From Athripsodes cinereus (lineage: Eukaryota; Arthropoda; Insecta; Trichoptera; Leptoceridae): 64,000 bases of DNA. The DNA is taken from positions 14,583,447-14,647,446 of the forward strand of contig OX388319.1 of assembly GCA_947579605.1 (NCBI GenBank), read 5' to 3'. Position numbers and translations under genes: made by a program. The notes under the pieces are model-generated. The model did no database searches, was not told the DNA's origin, and was given only the letters and a program-made list of their open reading frames with translations. This document shows positions 1 to 11,544 of the stretch, piece after piece. Within the stretch, counting starts at the first letter, position 1; the number at the start of each line of letters is the position of its first letter.

Positions 1-124
1 TTTATTTTAGTGTTCGAGTTTGTACTGTGGCTTTATTGATTTATTTACATATCTATATTTTTTATCGTGATATGTTTTGCTCTGAGCCATATTTAATCGA
101 CTTTTGATTTGCAGAATCAATTTA

Positions 125-302
125 AATCAAGTGGCGGTTGGTAGTCTGATGGTAGAATCTTGAACTTTCAGTTGGGAGACCCGGGCTCGATTCCATCCAC
201 TGCCGACTTACTTAACTTCACAACACAAGCATATTGCGTACTGTAAGGGTGTCTGGGGTATGTTTGGGTTTATTCCGAACCTTAATTCATCTTTAAAAAA
301 AA
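125..302 (+). mobile_element. tRNA-derived SINE
   Basis: A-box-like TAGTCTGATGG at 142-152 and a B box GGCTCGATTCC at 184-194 form a pol III promoter about as far apart as in a tRNA. A non-tRNA body follows, ending in TTTAAAAAAAA. The tRNA fold is too degraded for a working tRNA. The 3' half recurs at 25806-25919. Confidence 0.7.
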
Positions 303-1500
303 CTCATTAGGTATGCTGAAGAATTGTTTTGCCCTGCGTTTTTTTACAAGTGGTCGTCAATGTCGCAATGACTCTACATTACACTTAGAATGATACATTC
401 GCACATAGGTAGGTACTTATTTAACTTTCAAATTTGATCTCAGAAATGAAGAAATAGGTAGATATTTGCTTTTTTAAATACCTAATATGGAACATTGATT
501 GTTCAAATTTTCTCCATGCGATCTATTGTATCAATTCAACAGTAATCGCAGTAGCATTTATACTTTACATTGGTTGGTAAGGTACTCCGGTACTTTGTGT
601 TTACTTAAAATTTGATATGAATCTCAGTACATACATTCACGCCGTCTGTTCTGTTCTGTTCTGTTCTACCTAATTTGAATTCAAATTCTTGATAGGTAGG
701 TAGGTACATACCTTTGTATGTTGTTATTAAGATTCGTATACGGAACAGAAGGTAGAGGTCTCAGTGTATGTATTTGACAGCTGGTATAGTAGGTATATAT
801 TCTGTCATTAATAAGAACAGTTGAATGTCGTATGTTTGCGTTGTGGTTTTGTCGAAAATAACAGTGAATGCTTGAAAATAGGTTAGGTTTGGTTTTACTT
901 TTGGTTTTCAAATTTTTTTAGAGGGTTGAAAGAGAAAGTGTCGAATCGAACAAAGCAAATTATAAATTTATTATCATAACTTCAGAGATCCTCCTTTTTT
1001 TCTTTTTTAATAAAACAACGTTCCCTCGGGCACGAAATATTTTACAACCTTCCCTGAGCAACTCTTGCCCTGAGGACATGCCGCAAGGCGAAAGCACTCG
1101 GCAATTTATATTAGTATTAAGTCATTAATAATTGATTTAATAAACAATTATATATGTGAAAATCAACAGTGTTCTAAACTTTACATTTAAAATGATTTTT
1201 GACTTTGTTCGATTAATTAAAGATAGCTATTTTTATGAATTTAGCTGGAACCGTTAAGAAAACCATACATCCATTTGTGGCTCAGAAAAATATCCTTTAT
1301 TGACTTTGTTTGTGACATGGGAACCGACGTTTTTAAAACATCGAGATGTTATTGAGTGTTGAGAACTTCCTCAATTAAAAAGCTAATGTTCTTTTCGGAT
1401 CTAAAAAATAGCACAAATTTTCTGCATGGGTAAGAACATTTTTTTACATATAAAAAGATATATCTGGGTTTTGTTATAAACCCAAATACAACCTTATACA
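303..1500. other. AT-rich stretch without recognisable gene
   Basis: Only a short (TTCTG)n tract at about 646-665 stands out. Open frames here are short and low in complexity. Confidence 0.6.
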
Positions 1501-1504
1501 CCTT

Positions 1505-1620
1505 TCACAGTAAGCTAAAAGCTTGTGTCGTGAAAGGGGAGTTTGCCGGCACCTGGGATCGAACCCCGGACCTCATGTTCATAAGGCCAGTGAATGTTAA
1601 TTTATCAGTGAATGTTATTT
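1505..1620 (-). mobile_element. tRNA-derived SINE fragment
   Basis: On the minus strand a near-perfect pol III B box, GGTTCGATCCC, at 1565-1555 is followed by AGGTGCCGGCA. No convincing A box is left, so this is a truncated or decayed copy. Confidence 0.5.
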
Positions 1621-1889
1621 TTAACGCTACCGGTGACGATTATTTGCATAAATATACAATCTCTCCTGTGCTGCATGTATTATTAAGATGGGTATACGGA
1701 TACACATACAAACATAGATACATTATATTATATGTTTTATGAGACACAAATAATTCACGATGCGTATCGTCGGCAGCTCTCACCGCCACTTGTAGTATTA
1801 GTTAGGTCCATGAACCAAATACATTGCTCCTTAACGTGTGGTGCGCTGAAGGAACACCTTTTACCCCATTTTCAGGAAACTCCGTTTAT

Positions 1890-2550
1890 AGAAATTCTAT
1901 CTATCTATTTCCTCACGCCGTATCCCAAGTGGGGTAGGCAGAGAGAACGGAACGCCAATTAGATCTGTCCTTACATACTTCTTTCGCTTTTCTTTCGCTT
2001 CCTCCACAGTCATACAATTTCTCATGCACGCACGTCGGATTCTTTTACTCAAAACACGGCCGTACTATAGAATTTGATCTACATGTTCAAGCCATGTAGT
2101 TCTCAGACGCCCGCGCTTCCTCACACCCCTCATTTCAGCCAAGTATATCCTCTTTGTCATTCTTTCCTCTTCCATTCGTTCCACATGACCAAACCATCTC
2201 AATTTATTTACACGCATTCTATCCACAACACTCCTCTTGCATCCACTCATTCTTCTAATATCCTCATTCCTCACTCTATCACGCAACGTTTTACCAACCA
2301 TCCTCCTCAGCGATCTCATCTCCACAGCATTTATTCCACTTTCGTCCTTCTTCAACCATGTCCACGTTTCGCTTGCATACATTAGTGTCGTTACCAGGAT
2401 GGTATTGTGCACTAGCAATTTTGCCATGTTCGACACATTGTCATTGCTGACAATAGGTCGAAGTGCACCGTTAATCCTAGCACTGGCTACTTTTCTTCTT
2501 TCGATATCCTTGTCACATCTTCCATCAAATTTAGTAAGAAATTTAATTTC
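1890..2550 (-). pseudogene. LINE-W retrotransposon 3' end, region after the reverse transcriptase
   Basis: The minus-strand frame is open from about 2550 to 2065 and reads through DGRCDKDIERRKVASARING, ILVTTLMYASETWTW and RWFGHVERM to RGRLRTTWLEHVDQIL. These are typical of the segment downstream of the reverse transcriptase in non-LTR retrotransposons. A TAG stop follows at 2064-2062; the rest, as far as the usual SAYP terminus, is in other frames, so it is dead. It ends in the shared hairpin near 1925-1935 and a short (GATA)n tail. This is the longest copy of the family here. Confidence 0.85.
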
Positions 2551-2639
2551 ACTTATTTTAGACGCAATAACTATACAACAGTTTCTAGACTTTCAATGTA
2601 AAGAGATTTAATAAAATATTTATTTTTTACTTCAAACAC

Positions 2640-2770
2640 ATTCTCTACTATATTCTCACACTGAATCCTGTGTAGCGTAGGCAGAGAGGACTGAAAGTCA
2701 ATTTGATCTATTCTTTCACATTTCTTTTGGTTCAACCCCATTTCGCGATTTCTCATGCACACGCTTATTT
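2640..2770 (-). mobile_element. LINE-W 3' fragment, strongly diverged
   Basis: The order of words (GTAGGCAGAGAGGACTG, then TTTCACATTTCTTT, then TTTCTCATGCACACGC) parallels the last 130 bp of the copy just upstream. It abuts a SINE-A copy. Confidence 0.55.
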
Positions 2771-2915
2771 CGGCAAATCCCATTAGTGGGGTAGGCAGCA
2801 GGCGAACTGCATGTAAATATCATGCAGAATTGAATATCTTAAATGTTTTATTAATACTTGTCTTTTACAGGACTCTTAAAACTTACTGAAAAGAGCAGGA
2901 GGCCTGACAATTGTG
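2771..2915 (-). mobile_element. SINE-A copy
   Basis: Shows CCCATTAGTGGGGTAGGCAG, then CTGCATGTAA, then the distal block TGTCTTTTACAGGACTC and ACTTACTGAAAAGAG. The middle block is deleted. Confidence 0.7.
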
Positions 2916-3600
2916 TCTACATGTATGTATGTATTTAGCCATTTAGCGTATTTCATAAATTTACACACACTTAGCAAATAAAATAATATATATAAAGGTA
3001 GATGCTTTTTTAAAAAATTCAACAAACAGTTTGGTCTAGGTACCTACCTAGTTTTATTTTTCTAAATTTTAATAATAAATGCTACCTATCGTTCCAATTT
3101 TCTCCATCAATTTGAAAACGGAAAACATTCTAAACCACAAAATAAATTTATTATTCTTCAATTTGAATTTGAATTTTAGAACCACAACCATAATACAACA
3201 TGAATAAGTAGATAGAAACAGTGATAGCTTTTAGTACCCGGCTTCACTCAAGAAACAAAAATAAACTTCCCTATCAAATGATTGCTAAATTTCTATCAAT
3301 ATAATATCATGACGTATCGCACATTTAGGGATGTTAGCAGACTTATTGTTTGCAATTTAACAAATGACTGCAAAAGAATACAGTATATGTAATTATGACT
3401 AAATATGATGAGTTGATGTTCACAAATTGTAATTAGATAATGTATGATATTTTAAGCCTAAAATGTGCCTTAAAGATAATATTCTGTAAATAGTAATAAT
3501 TTAACCTCTTTCTTATTTAATCAAGATGTCTATAAAGAACATAATATAAACATATTTATAAACGGACTTAAATATTTATATATTGATTACTGAGACATTC
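2916..3600. other. AT-rich stretch without recognisable gene
   Basis: Nothing beyond short A/T tracts and a (TATG)n of a few units near 2923. Confidence 0.6.
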
Positions 3601-3639
3601 TACAAATTATTCCAAATTCAAATCAGCGAATCGCGAATG

Positions 3640-3700
3640 AGAGTGGCGCAACAGGATTCGAATCTTCGTGTCTCCAATTAATTCTACTCGTTCCATCCTT
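3640..3700 (-). mobile_element. Possible tRNA-derived SINE fragment
   Basis: The minus strand reads ACACGAAGATTCGAATCC then TGTTGCGCCACT; AGATTCGAATCC resembles a B box. The core GATTCGAATC is palindromic, so orientation rests on the flanks only. Confidence 0.35.
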
Positions 3701-3974
3701 CTTCTCTTTCTTGCACAGTTGTACGTATATAAAATTACAATGATATAGTAGAGTACAATCCGATATATTGTTTGTTATGTCCTGATTAGTATAGTAATAA
3801 TAAGTTGTTGTTTGTTGTTGGTAGCCCCGAGTAGAAAGGCAGTGGGTAGGTACCCAATGCATAAATAATTAGGTTTAAGATGTAGATCGCTCATGGCTTT
3901 AGGTTCCTTCAAGCATCCATTTCATTATTTTAATACAGTAAATATAATATTATTTGTAGGTATTTTGTAACGTA

Positions 3975-4147
3975 CTTTACCCTCTAGAGTCCTCGGTTAA
4001 AAAAGGTCTCCCAATCTTTTATTAATGTTTTCGAGTAGTTGTCTTACTATTTTATCGGCATGGAATAGAAAATTGTCACATTTATTTATTACACGAGTTA
4101 GTTCGCTGACTACCCCACTTATGGCATATGCTGTAACGGTACAGTAT
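3975..4147 (+). mobile_element. SINE-A copy, degenerate, near full length
   Basis: Head CCTCGGTTAAAAAAGGTCTC, body GTTTTCGAGT, 3' end GCTGACTACCCCACTTATGG then CATATGCTGTAACGGTACAG. Confidence 0.6.
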
Positions 4148-4239
4148 TTTGTTTTATCATTTAACTGTACCACATAACATTTATTTATGGTGTTTTTTTA
4201 TGGGACAACCATTATTATTTTAGATTCGAAGAAAAAGTT

Positions 4240-4345
4240 AATTAAGATAGTCCGTCGGAGCCTAGAGATTCCTAGAGAGTCTCGGCCACGTGCACAAGAG
4301 ATGCGCGGTTCGATCCCAGGTGCCGCCAAAATCTCCTCCCGTATA
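4240..4345 (+). mobile_element. tRNA-derived SINE head
   Basis: A perfect B box GGTTCGATCCC at 4307-4317 is preceded by an A-box-like TAGTCCGTCGG at 4248-4258. The long spacing suggests a long variable arm or an insertion. Confidence 0.5.
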
Positions 4346-4557
4346 TAGAGGAACTGTAAAAAGTGTGTCAAGATATATTGAATTGGCATACCGTTGAATG
4401 AAATGCTGTGTTGATATAAAATTAGATAGGAAACAATGGATTTCTTATATATTTGGAACAACCTATATGTACCTATTGTATTTTTTTTCATAAAAACTTC
4501 ATGAAATCCTAGTACCTACGTAAGTATGTTCCGGATAATTTTCAGTGTCCTGTATTT

Positions 4558-4590
4558 AATAATAATAATAATTATTATTATTATCATCAT
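4558..4590. repeat. (AAT)n/(ATT)n palindromic microsatellite
   Basis: AAT repeats run directly into ATT repeats, so the tract can fold on itself. Confidence 0.8.
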
Positions 4591-4892
4591 GTTTTTAAAC
4601 GCAAGTAGATAGAATTTTACAATAAAAGATATAAAGCTATAAGTTACAATGTATAATTATTAATATGTAGGTAGGTACGACGGTAGTTTTATCAGACATC
4701 TTCGCGACAGAGATTCCTCAGGAGATAAGACCGCCGCAAATAATTCTATGGAAATTATGCATAGTCGAGTGCTTACTATGTACTGAATATATTACTACAC
4801 ATTTACCAATACATAACGGATGGGCACATTACATATCTTTTTATAAATTTATGAGGAAGGATAAAGAAAAAAAAACTTATTCTTCTTCTTCC

Positions 4893-5240
4893 TATCAGCC
4901 CACTTCTAGACGGAAGCAAAGTTTGCTACGAGCCATCGACGGATAGGTATACAAGTCGCAAGAAATCTGCGCCCGCTGGCACATAGATTTGGCAGGCATA
5001 ATTCTAACATATTAAATGTGATAGACAGCTCGCGTACACCTACCCCTGAAGATGCCCGCCACCGTTTTGGGTGAAACGTTGGGTTATAGACTGCCCTATA
5101 GACTATAGACCATGACCACTTAGCCTGGAAGAAATCTTTCTTACTAGTGACGTCGGCCGTGAAAGCCTTAGAGTGGTCTATGCCACAGTGAAAGCATAGC
5201 CGAAGTTGGGGTGACCTAACATAGCATTCCGAGAAAAAAA
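4893..5240 (+). mobile_element. Unclassified repeat segment with hammerhead-like motif
   Basis: A relatively GC-rich island that starts after a (CTT)n-like tract. The segment contains a hammerhead-ribozyme-like core at 5041-5090. A Penelope-like origin is possible, but no reverse transcriptase is present. Confidence 0.4.
5041..5090 (+). ncRNA. Hammerhead-ribozyme-like motif
   Basis: CTGAAGA (5046-5052) is followed by a possible stem II (GCCC 5054-5057 with GGGT 5069-5072), then GAAA (5073-5076) and CGTT. Stem I could form between ACCC (5042-5045) and GGGT (5081-5084). AACGTT is palindromic, as expected for the very short stem III of minimal hammerheads in Penelope-like elements. An unpaired T between CTGAAGA and stem II departs from the consensus, so activity is doubtful. 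Confidence 0.4.
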
Positions 5241-5269
5241 TTAAAGGTTATTCTTATTCCACTTCTTCG

Positions 5270-5342
5270 CTTCTTCCATGTTTATTGCATGCAGCTGTTC
5301 TGCTGGCTACCCTACATGTGGGATATGCTGTGATTGTATGGA
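5270..5342 (+). mobile_element. SINE-A 3' fragment
   Basis: Contains CATGTTTATTGCATGCAGCT, CTGGCTACCCTACATGTGGG and ATATGCTGTGATTGTATG. Confidence 0.7.
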
Positions 5343-5878
5343 AGAAGAAAAAGATTGGGAGGTCTAATCAATTCCGGAGGATCTAGGCTTTCCTCTTTTA
5401 TTCTAATGTTTTTATAATTTTACAATCAGAGATGTTTGTATTGAATTGAAAAAAAGCAATCGTTGTTTCTCAATCCAGTTTTACGTAGATGTACATACAA
5501 TAACAGGAAACTAACATAGACCCCCGGCAGAGAAATTAAAAATAATGGCTTATATTTCTCAGGGTATTAGATATAACATTTAAGATTTTTCAGATTTACA
5601 GAAGTTAAATGTATGTAGGTTTATTTTAGAAACAAAATACAGTATACATATTAATTAGATATTATTTTAAAATATGCATAAATTATAATCCCGCTCATAA
5701 ATTATTATTTTGTAAAGTTATATTGTAATAACGTTATTCCTGTTCTCAGTATTCTTTGTAATTAACATAATAATAACGTTTAATGAGAATATTATGATCA
5801 TCTATAATAACACACGCTACTTTCTGAAAAATATTCCTTTGTGTTTATTTATCCTTCACATACCTATATTATTTCTTA

Positions 5879-6285
5879 GTGAAATTCCCGGCAAAGATTT
5901 TGATCTTTGGTCTCTCACTCTTCTCTATAAGTTTTCAATTGTCCTGTTCAAATGTTGGTGTCACATATTATAAAACATACTATACCATCTCGATACATCC
6001 TACACATAATAAACATGCAAGCTGTCCTCTCCGTGCCAATAAAAAAATTAAGACATTCAAGATAGACGATAAACATCATCACTGAATTTGAGGTGAAAAA
6101 TGAATGTCCTTATTTTTTACTTGAAAACTTACAGAAAAGAGTGGTTGACCAATTATTTGTCGCTTTATGGAAAATATAAAACATCTTATATTTTCAATTC
6201 ACTAATGAACTAAGTGTGTCACTCATTATACATGTCATATTATTTTATTGGCACAGAGTAAACAATGTGTTTATCAAACATCCTT
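5879..6285 (+). mobile_element. SINE-A copy split by another SINE-A
   Basis: The 5' half (5879-5978, starting AAATTCCCGGCAAAG) and the 3' half (6185-6285, from TTCAATTCACTAATGAAC to TTATTGGCACAGAG) are parts of one copy. The second SINE-A and a 10-bp target duplication separate them. Confidence 0.8.
5979..6174 (-). mobile_element. SINE-A inserted in SINE-A
   Basis: Flanked by the perfect direct repeat TATAAAACAT at 5969-5978 and 6175-6184. It contains CATGCAAGCTGTCCTCTCCG and runs to AAACTTACAGAAAAGAGTGG. The duplication length fits target-primed reverse transcription. Confidence 0.85.
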
Positions 6286-6289
6286 GCAC

Positions 6290-7160
6290 ACTCCTCCCTG
6301 GAGCTTAAGTTGCAAGCTAACCTTCATTAAGGACGCTCAGTGCTAATTGAATCATCTTTCGCACATTTCCTCTAAAAATTAAAATAAAGACGTCCAATGT
6401 CGTCGGGAATCTCGTGAACGTTGAGAAAATCGCGAAAAAAGGTATGTCAATTGACACAAAAACGCTCAGAATGGAAAAAGATGGTTTTGGTCTTGTGCTC
6501 TCATGAGCAGCAATGAAGGGCTATGATTCAATTGAATCGGATGATGTAAAGTTTGGCTGTTGAAATAAATATTTCGCCAAAAATATATTTTTTATAATGA
6601 ATTTTCAAAATACACTAATTTACATTTAGTCCTCATCCAGACATTTAAATTCTGTACAAGCATCATTATTAATTTAGTTTTCGTGTTCGCGGTGCGAATT
6701 ATGAATAGCGGCAGAAATAAGAATAATAATAATAACAACAAATAAATGCTCGTGACCTTTTAGTAGACCTGGATAATAATAATATAACTCATTATTATTA
6801 TTAGCTCCATCTCTTTCATAATCTTCTCTCGTTATAACTTCCATCTCTCTCACAACTGTGTCTCAATATTATTCATCCCTTTCATTTCTTTGACTCGGGA
6901 TCTTCCGTCTCGTTTTGTTTTGTGTTCCTGTGACTTGGTAATAATAATTAGGCACGGTATTGGTATATGGAGATGTAATTTCTTTGGTTTTTTGACCTCG
7001 CGTTATATATTATTTAATATGAAGGCAGGTATTTTAGTTCGTTTATTTCATTAGCCTTTTACCTTTTTCCTCTATTGTTGTCGGATCCGTATTGTGACCG
7101 GCGAAATTATGTACGTGAGTGCATTCATCGTTTATAATATGATTTTATTTTACTTACTAG
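6290..7160. other. AT-rich stretch without recognisable gene
   Basis: Several (AAT)n and (ATT)n tracts at 6718-6803 and a CT-rich patch at 6805-6900; no coding signal. Confidence 0.6.
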
Positions 7161-7164
7161 TATA

Positions 7165-7225
7165 TCCCTTTAATTTCTCGGCAAAGAATAGGTTCCTCGC
7201 ACTTTTCTGCAAGTATTCAAAAAAC
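7165..7225 (+). mobile_element. SINE-A head fragment
   Basis: TTTCTCGGCAAAGAATAGG and CACTTTTCTGCAAGTATTC match the 5' end only. Confidence 0.6.
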
Positions 7226-7229
7226 ATGA

Positions 7230-8260
7230 CGTAAATGACATTAAAAAATCTTCGATTAAGGTATGAGATATCTCACTTACTTTTAATATGTCATATCCTC
7301 AAGATTGAAACATTTCTGGTAAGAGTGGAATCTTCGCTGGTCTACATGTCAAATATATTAATTGTCAACATATTGTGTAACGACTGTTTGATTCTAAATA
7401 TTGTGAAAAAAAAAATAAAAAAAAAAATAAAATAAAATATCAACACGACACGAAGAAGATAATATGTGTGATAATCACATGCAGTTAGTCCCGTGGTTAC
7501 ACGTATTGTGAAAATTGTATGAATAAATTTAATAGTATAGCTATATCTGGTTTTGCTGCTACTTTAAAAAAAACGGGACTGTGAGGGTATTATTTTAAAA
7601 CTGGGATTGTATTAATTTGCTATACAAATCTGACGTCATCGTGTAATTATTTAAACTTTCATATCACTGTAAATGAACAAGTTATGTGATATGTTTAGCC
7701 TTCAACATGCTCAAAAGATTAGAGAATGTATGGAGTGTATCATTTTTATTCTATCTTGCCTTATTGTGATGTCTGTTGAGTACATATATATAAATATTTA
7801 TACAAACAGACTTAAATATTATTTGTGTGTCGGTTATAAAGCTCTTCGCATGACAAACGTAAAAAATATTGTCCTTTATATGTTCATCCCGGTGATTGTG
7901 GGTTAATAGGTCATGATGTATTGTGGTTGTATTCATATTCGGGTAATATTTATACGTTTTATTTGAATCTACATACCTTGTTTAATGAAAATTTGAACCG
8001 ACATAATATAATTTATATCAGGTTATTTCATGTAAAATTTATGAAAGTATCGTATTTGTTTACGTTTTTTATCACTGTATCAGAAGTAGGAAGACAAATA
8101 TTAAAGATATTCTACAAAATTTATGCGTTTCAGTAAAAGAAATCACTGCAATATTTATCATTTATATTTCAATATTGCACTGAACATTAATTGACCGAAA
8201 AACACACTTAGAATTGAATAGAAAAGTAACAATTAAATATATGACGTTGAAATAATTTTA
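7230..8260. other. AT-rich stretch without recognisable gene
   Basis: Open frames of 60-77 codons are hydrophobic and AT-driven; no family resemblance. Confidence 0.55.
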
Positions 8261-8272
8261 TTTAATTACAAG

Positions 8273-8395
8273 ATGGAATAACACGGATGGGAGAACTGGC
8301 CCGCAGAGCACGAGACAGAGAGGCATTCTCCAGAGTGATCGCCAACGTCGGGGGGACCTGATACGGCACTGATAAAAGAAGATAAGATTTTTTTT
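8273..8395 (+). mobile_element. LINE 3' end fragment, third family
   Basis: The plus strand encodes TRMGELARRARDREAFSRVI then ANVGGT and a stop, the kind of C-terminus seen on non-LTR retrotransposon polyproteins, followed by an AAG-rich tail. Confidence 0.6.
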
Positions 8396-8549
8396 AGTTT
8401 CAAAAAATTGATGCCTTCTGAATTCCTTAATAAGTTTAGCCACATATAAATCTTAACAGAGTAATGTATATACCTACCCAGCGAGTAACATACAAATAGC
8501 GAGCTACATACAAATGGTTCTCTTCATGCAAAAAAATTAAACATAAATT

Positions 8550-8655
8550 ATGAGAGGTCTCATCGTTGATATGAAAATATTAAATGTTTTATGAATACTT
8601 GGCTTTACCACGACACTCAAATTCTTTAATCAGAGAGAGGGAGATTTTTTTCATT
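8550..8655 (-). mobile_element. SINE-A fragment, 5' half
   Basis: CTCATCGTTGATATGAAAAT, AATACTTGGCTTT and GACACTCAAA correspond to the 5' half read in reverse. Confidence 0.55.
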
Positions 8656-8659
8656 CCAG

Positions 8660-9715
8660 GCACTCCACTGTGTATCATAATGAGCAAATGTTAAAAAAAG
8701 TAATGATGATCTCTACCGTAGAGAACCAAATTATGAATGATGAACTGGATGTCATTTGCCATTTCTTAAACGAAATTCAGAAAATTTATTGTTAGGAATT
8801 ATTCACCGTCTAAAGTCACATTTTAAGTAAATGCTACCTAATTTAAACTTATTTCCGTTTCTTTGAAACGATTATCAAAAATTTACTCAGTTTTATGTAT
8901 TTTAAAAGGGACTAAAGTCAAGAATAAAGTGTGTGTAATTTTAACGGTAGAAAAGAACAATTTGGACGATATTTGAATGGGAGTTATATTGTAATGGATT
9001 TATAGGGCGATGAAGTTGTATAACATTTTAAAAAGAAAAAGGTATTTAGTTTTTCATAAGAATACATTGAATTGCTTTTTTGGTTAATCAGTATTTCTTT
9101 ATTATTCTAAACATGTGAGCGATTCATTACAGATTAGGAAATGAAATATATAACGGTTGACACCCACTCATGTTATTATAATTTTATTTAAGTAAATAAC
9201 ACAAGTTACCTCCCAGGAAATTCTCAAAAATGTAGCCCTTAATATCCTCTTGAAAATGTCGCCCGTTAGTACTCATAATGTTGTCAAAAATAAATGAGGT
9301 TCTCTTATTAGTCTTCTTGTGGTCTTTTGTAAACGTCGGATAAAAGTAGGTGGATGGGTGGAAGGCTCAATTAGGAGTCATAAAACTTTTCACTCAGTCG
9401 CCATTAGGATCCCATCACCAGGTAATAATTATGAAGGTGCTTTTCCAAGAAACCTCTAAAGAAATCTCTCAAATTTCTTTCTAGTTTTCTTGGGTCGCAT
9501 TCAGAAGTTTTTCTTTCATTTTGATTCAATGATCCTATTAAGGACAGGATTTCTCAATGAATTATTTACCCACTACATGTAATATTAGAAAGAGAAATTC
9601 ACGACTTTTATTCGCAGAAATGATCTTTCAGGGAATTTTGGTATTTTTTTTTCAAAAGCATACAAATAATTTATGTATATATTTATGTATTTATCTATCC
9701 CAATTTTATATAATT
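8660..9715. other. AT-rich stretch without recognisable gene
   Basis: No repeat family or gene recognised. Confidence 0.55.
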
Positions 9716-9721
9716 AAAATT

Positions 9722-9845
9722 ATCATCCACGGCCGGGGTAGCCAATTATTACATGTAATAAAAACAAAAGTTGTCTTCTACATAGTTACTTATAAAAAAT
9801 ATGATATTCAGAATGGGTGACATATAGAAAATACTCATCAATTTG
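9722..9845 (-). mobile_element. SINE-A copy, 3' half, degenerate
   Basis: GGGGTAGCCAATTATTACAT, then GTTGTCTTCTACAT, then ATTCAGAATGGGTGACAT. Confidence 0.6.
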
Positions 9846-9849
9846 ATGT

Positions 9850-10780
9850 TTGTTTCCATAGCAAAACTGATTATAAATATATTAGTTTATTTATTTATAT
9901 AATTTTCACAATAAGGGTAACCAGTAGACTAAGAGACGTTAAAAAATATACTTTCAAGGTAGGGAGATGTATCGTCTCTTTCGTTAATCGAAGAACTAAA
10001 TGTCATTCGACGTCTTTTATTAACATCTACTTATCACGGGAAAAAAATTAACAAACAAGCGTGGGATACATATTCTATAACAGGGACTCCATGCATAAAT
10101 CGTTTTTCATTTGTATTATATTCTTTATTTTCGTCATTTTTTTTTTATTGTTGCGTATCAATAAAAAATAGTTTTCAAATATAATTATCATTTTTTATTA
10201 TCATAGATGGGGAGAATAAACGACGGCACACTTTTTTATTTTATATATATTTTTCTTTCGTTCTGTCTTTTGAAAGCAAAACACCCGATAATAAGTATGC
10301 ATATAACTAAATAGCCACGGCGCTCTTGAGATGGTCACGGACCATGAAACAGCGCCATATACAAATCATCTTATTATTATTATTATTATTATTATCATAT
10401 ATTTTTTCATTCTATTGTTTGGGATTTTTTAATATTCATTTTTCAACAAAAATGGCAAACTTTGAAAAAATATTATAAAAAATTAAAAAATATTATCTTT
10501 GCAAAAAGTTTTAAATACATTTCCATGTACCTACACTGTACTTACGTAATAATATCAACTTTCAGCCACTTAAAAAGACTAACTTGAAGTTGTTAAAAAA
10601 AGCTTTCGTACTTAGTTAATGTTCTTTTCTAAATTTACTTACTTTTGTACTATATTGGCGAATTCAATTACGGGTCTATTAAAATTTGCGAAATTTATGG
10701 CTTTGAATGTTATCTGGAAAATAAAAAAACAACTTATTTCTAATTTTTTGTTCAATCCACATTTATTCACTTATTTATAT
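9850..10780. other. AT-rich stretch without recognisable gene
   Basis: A (TTA)n microsatellite at 10369-10395; otherwise nothing. Confidence 0.6.
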
Positions 10781-10784
10781 AATG

Positions 10785-11170
10785 AGTTACAATCCATTGG
10801 ATTGGTCTGCAACGAGTTTGGACTTTCTTCTCCACTTCTCCCTATTCTCAGCCAGTCTCTTCAACTCCACGTATGAGCCACAGCTCATGTCCCTCTTCAG
10901 TTGGTCCATATAAGCGTCTCTCGGTCGGCCTCTGCCATTTGTGCCTTCGGTCCTACCCTCTGCGATTGCGATGAGCAGTCCTGGGTGGCTGAATTTGTGA
11001 CCAATCCTGTTAACTCGTTGTTGGCTGATTCTTTTGAGATGTTGCCTTTTTCGCCAACCCTGGTTAACACTTCTTCGTTTTCGACGTTTCCCACCAATAA
11101 ATCTATGTTAAATAAAAAAAACACCACTCACCATGGCAGTGTTCACCTTTTCGATGAGTGATGCTCAGAA
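10785..11170 (-). pseudogene. LINE fragment, fourth family
   Basis: The minus strand reads GRPRDAYMDQLKRDMSCGSY then ELKRLAENREKWRRK, typical of the C-terminal part of non-LTR retrotransposon proteins; upstream NVENEEVLTRVGEK is in another frame. At least one frameshift, so dead. Confidence 0.75.
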
Positions 11171-11380
11171 TATCAGTACAGTAAAATACACATTATTAAA
11201 CAAAATTAAAAACAGAAATAAGAGAGATCAACACAAGGAAACACACACACTTATTTACATAACTTTAAAAAAATAAACAATTCATTAATAAAATTTGATC
11301 CAAGCATCGAAATAATCCGTGCTTTACGTACCTACTATCGGAGTACATGTGCACTGAAAGTATGTAGCTTTGTGTCTAAA

Positions 11381-11540
11381 CTATCACGGCATCTCCTAAA
11401 ATTGGGGTAGCCAGTGGAACATGTGCATATAATTAACATGCGAATCATCTTCTATTCATGATGTCCTACGAACAGCTGTCTTTAACAGGACACTCAAAAC
11501 TTAAATAAAAGAGTGTGAGGGCTATTTTGCCGGTAACTCT
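11381..11540 (-). mobile_element. SINE-A copy with central deletion
   Basis: ATCACGGCATCTCCTAAAAT, GGGGTAGCCAGTGG, then GTCTTTAACAGGACACTC. Confidence 0.7.
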
Positions 11541-11544
11541 GCAT

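Noticed and set aside
125..200. A functional tRNA gene
   Set aside because: Pol III boxes are present but the acceptor and anticodon arms do not pair properly, and the body continues as a SINE.
10901..11161. 86-codon plus-strand frame
   Set aside because: Antisense to a LINE fragment whose minus-strand reading is recognisable.
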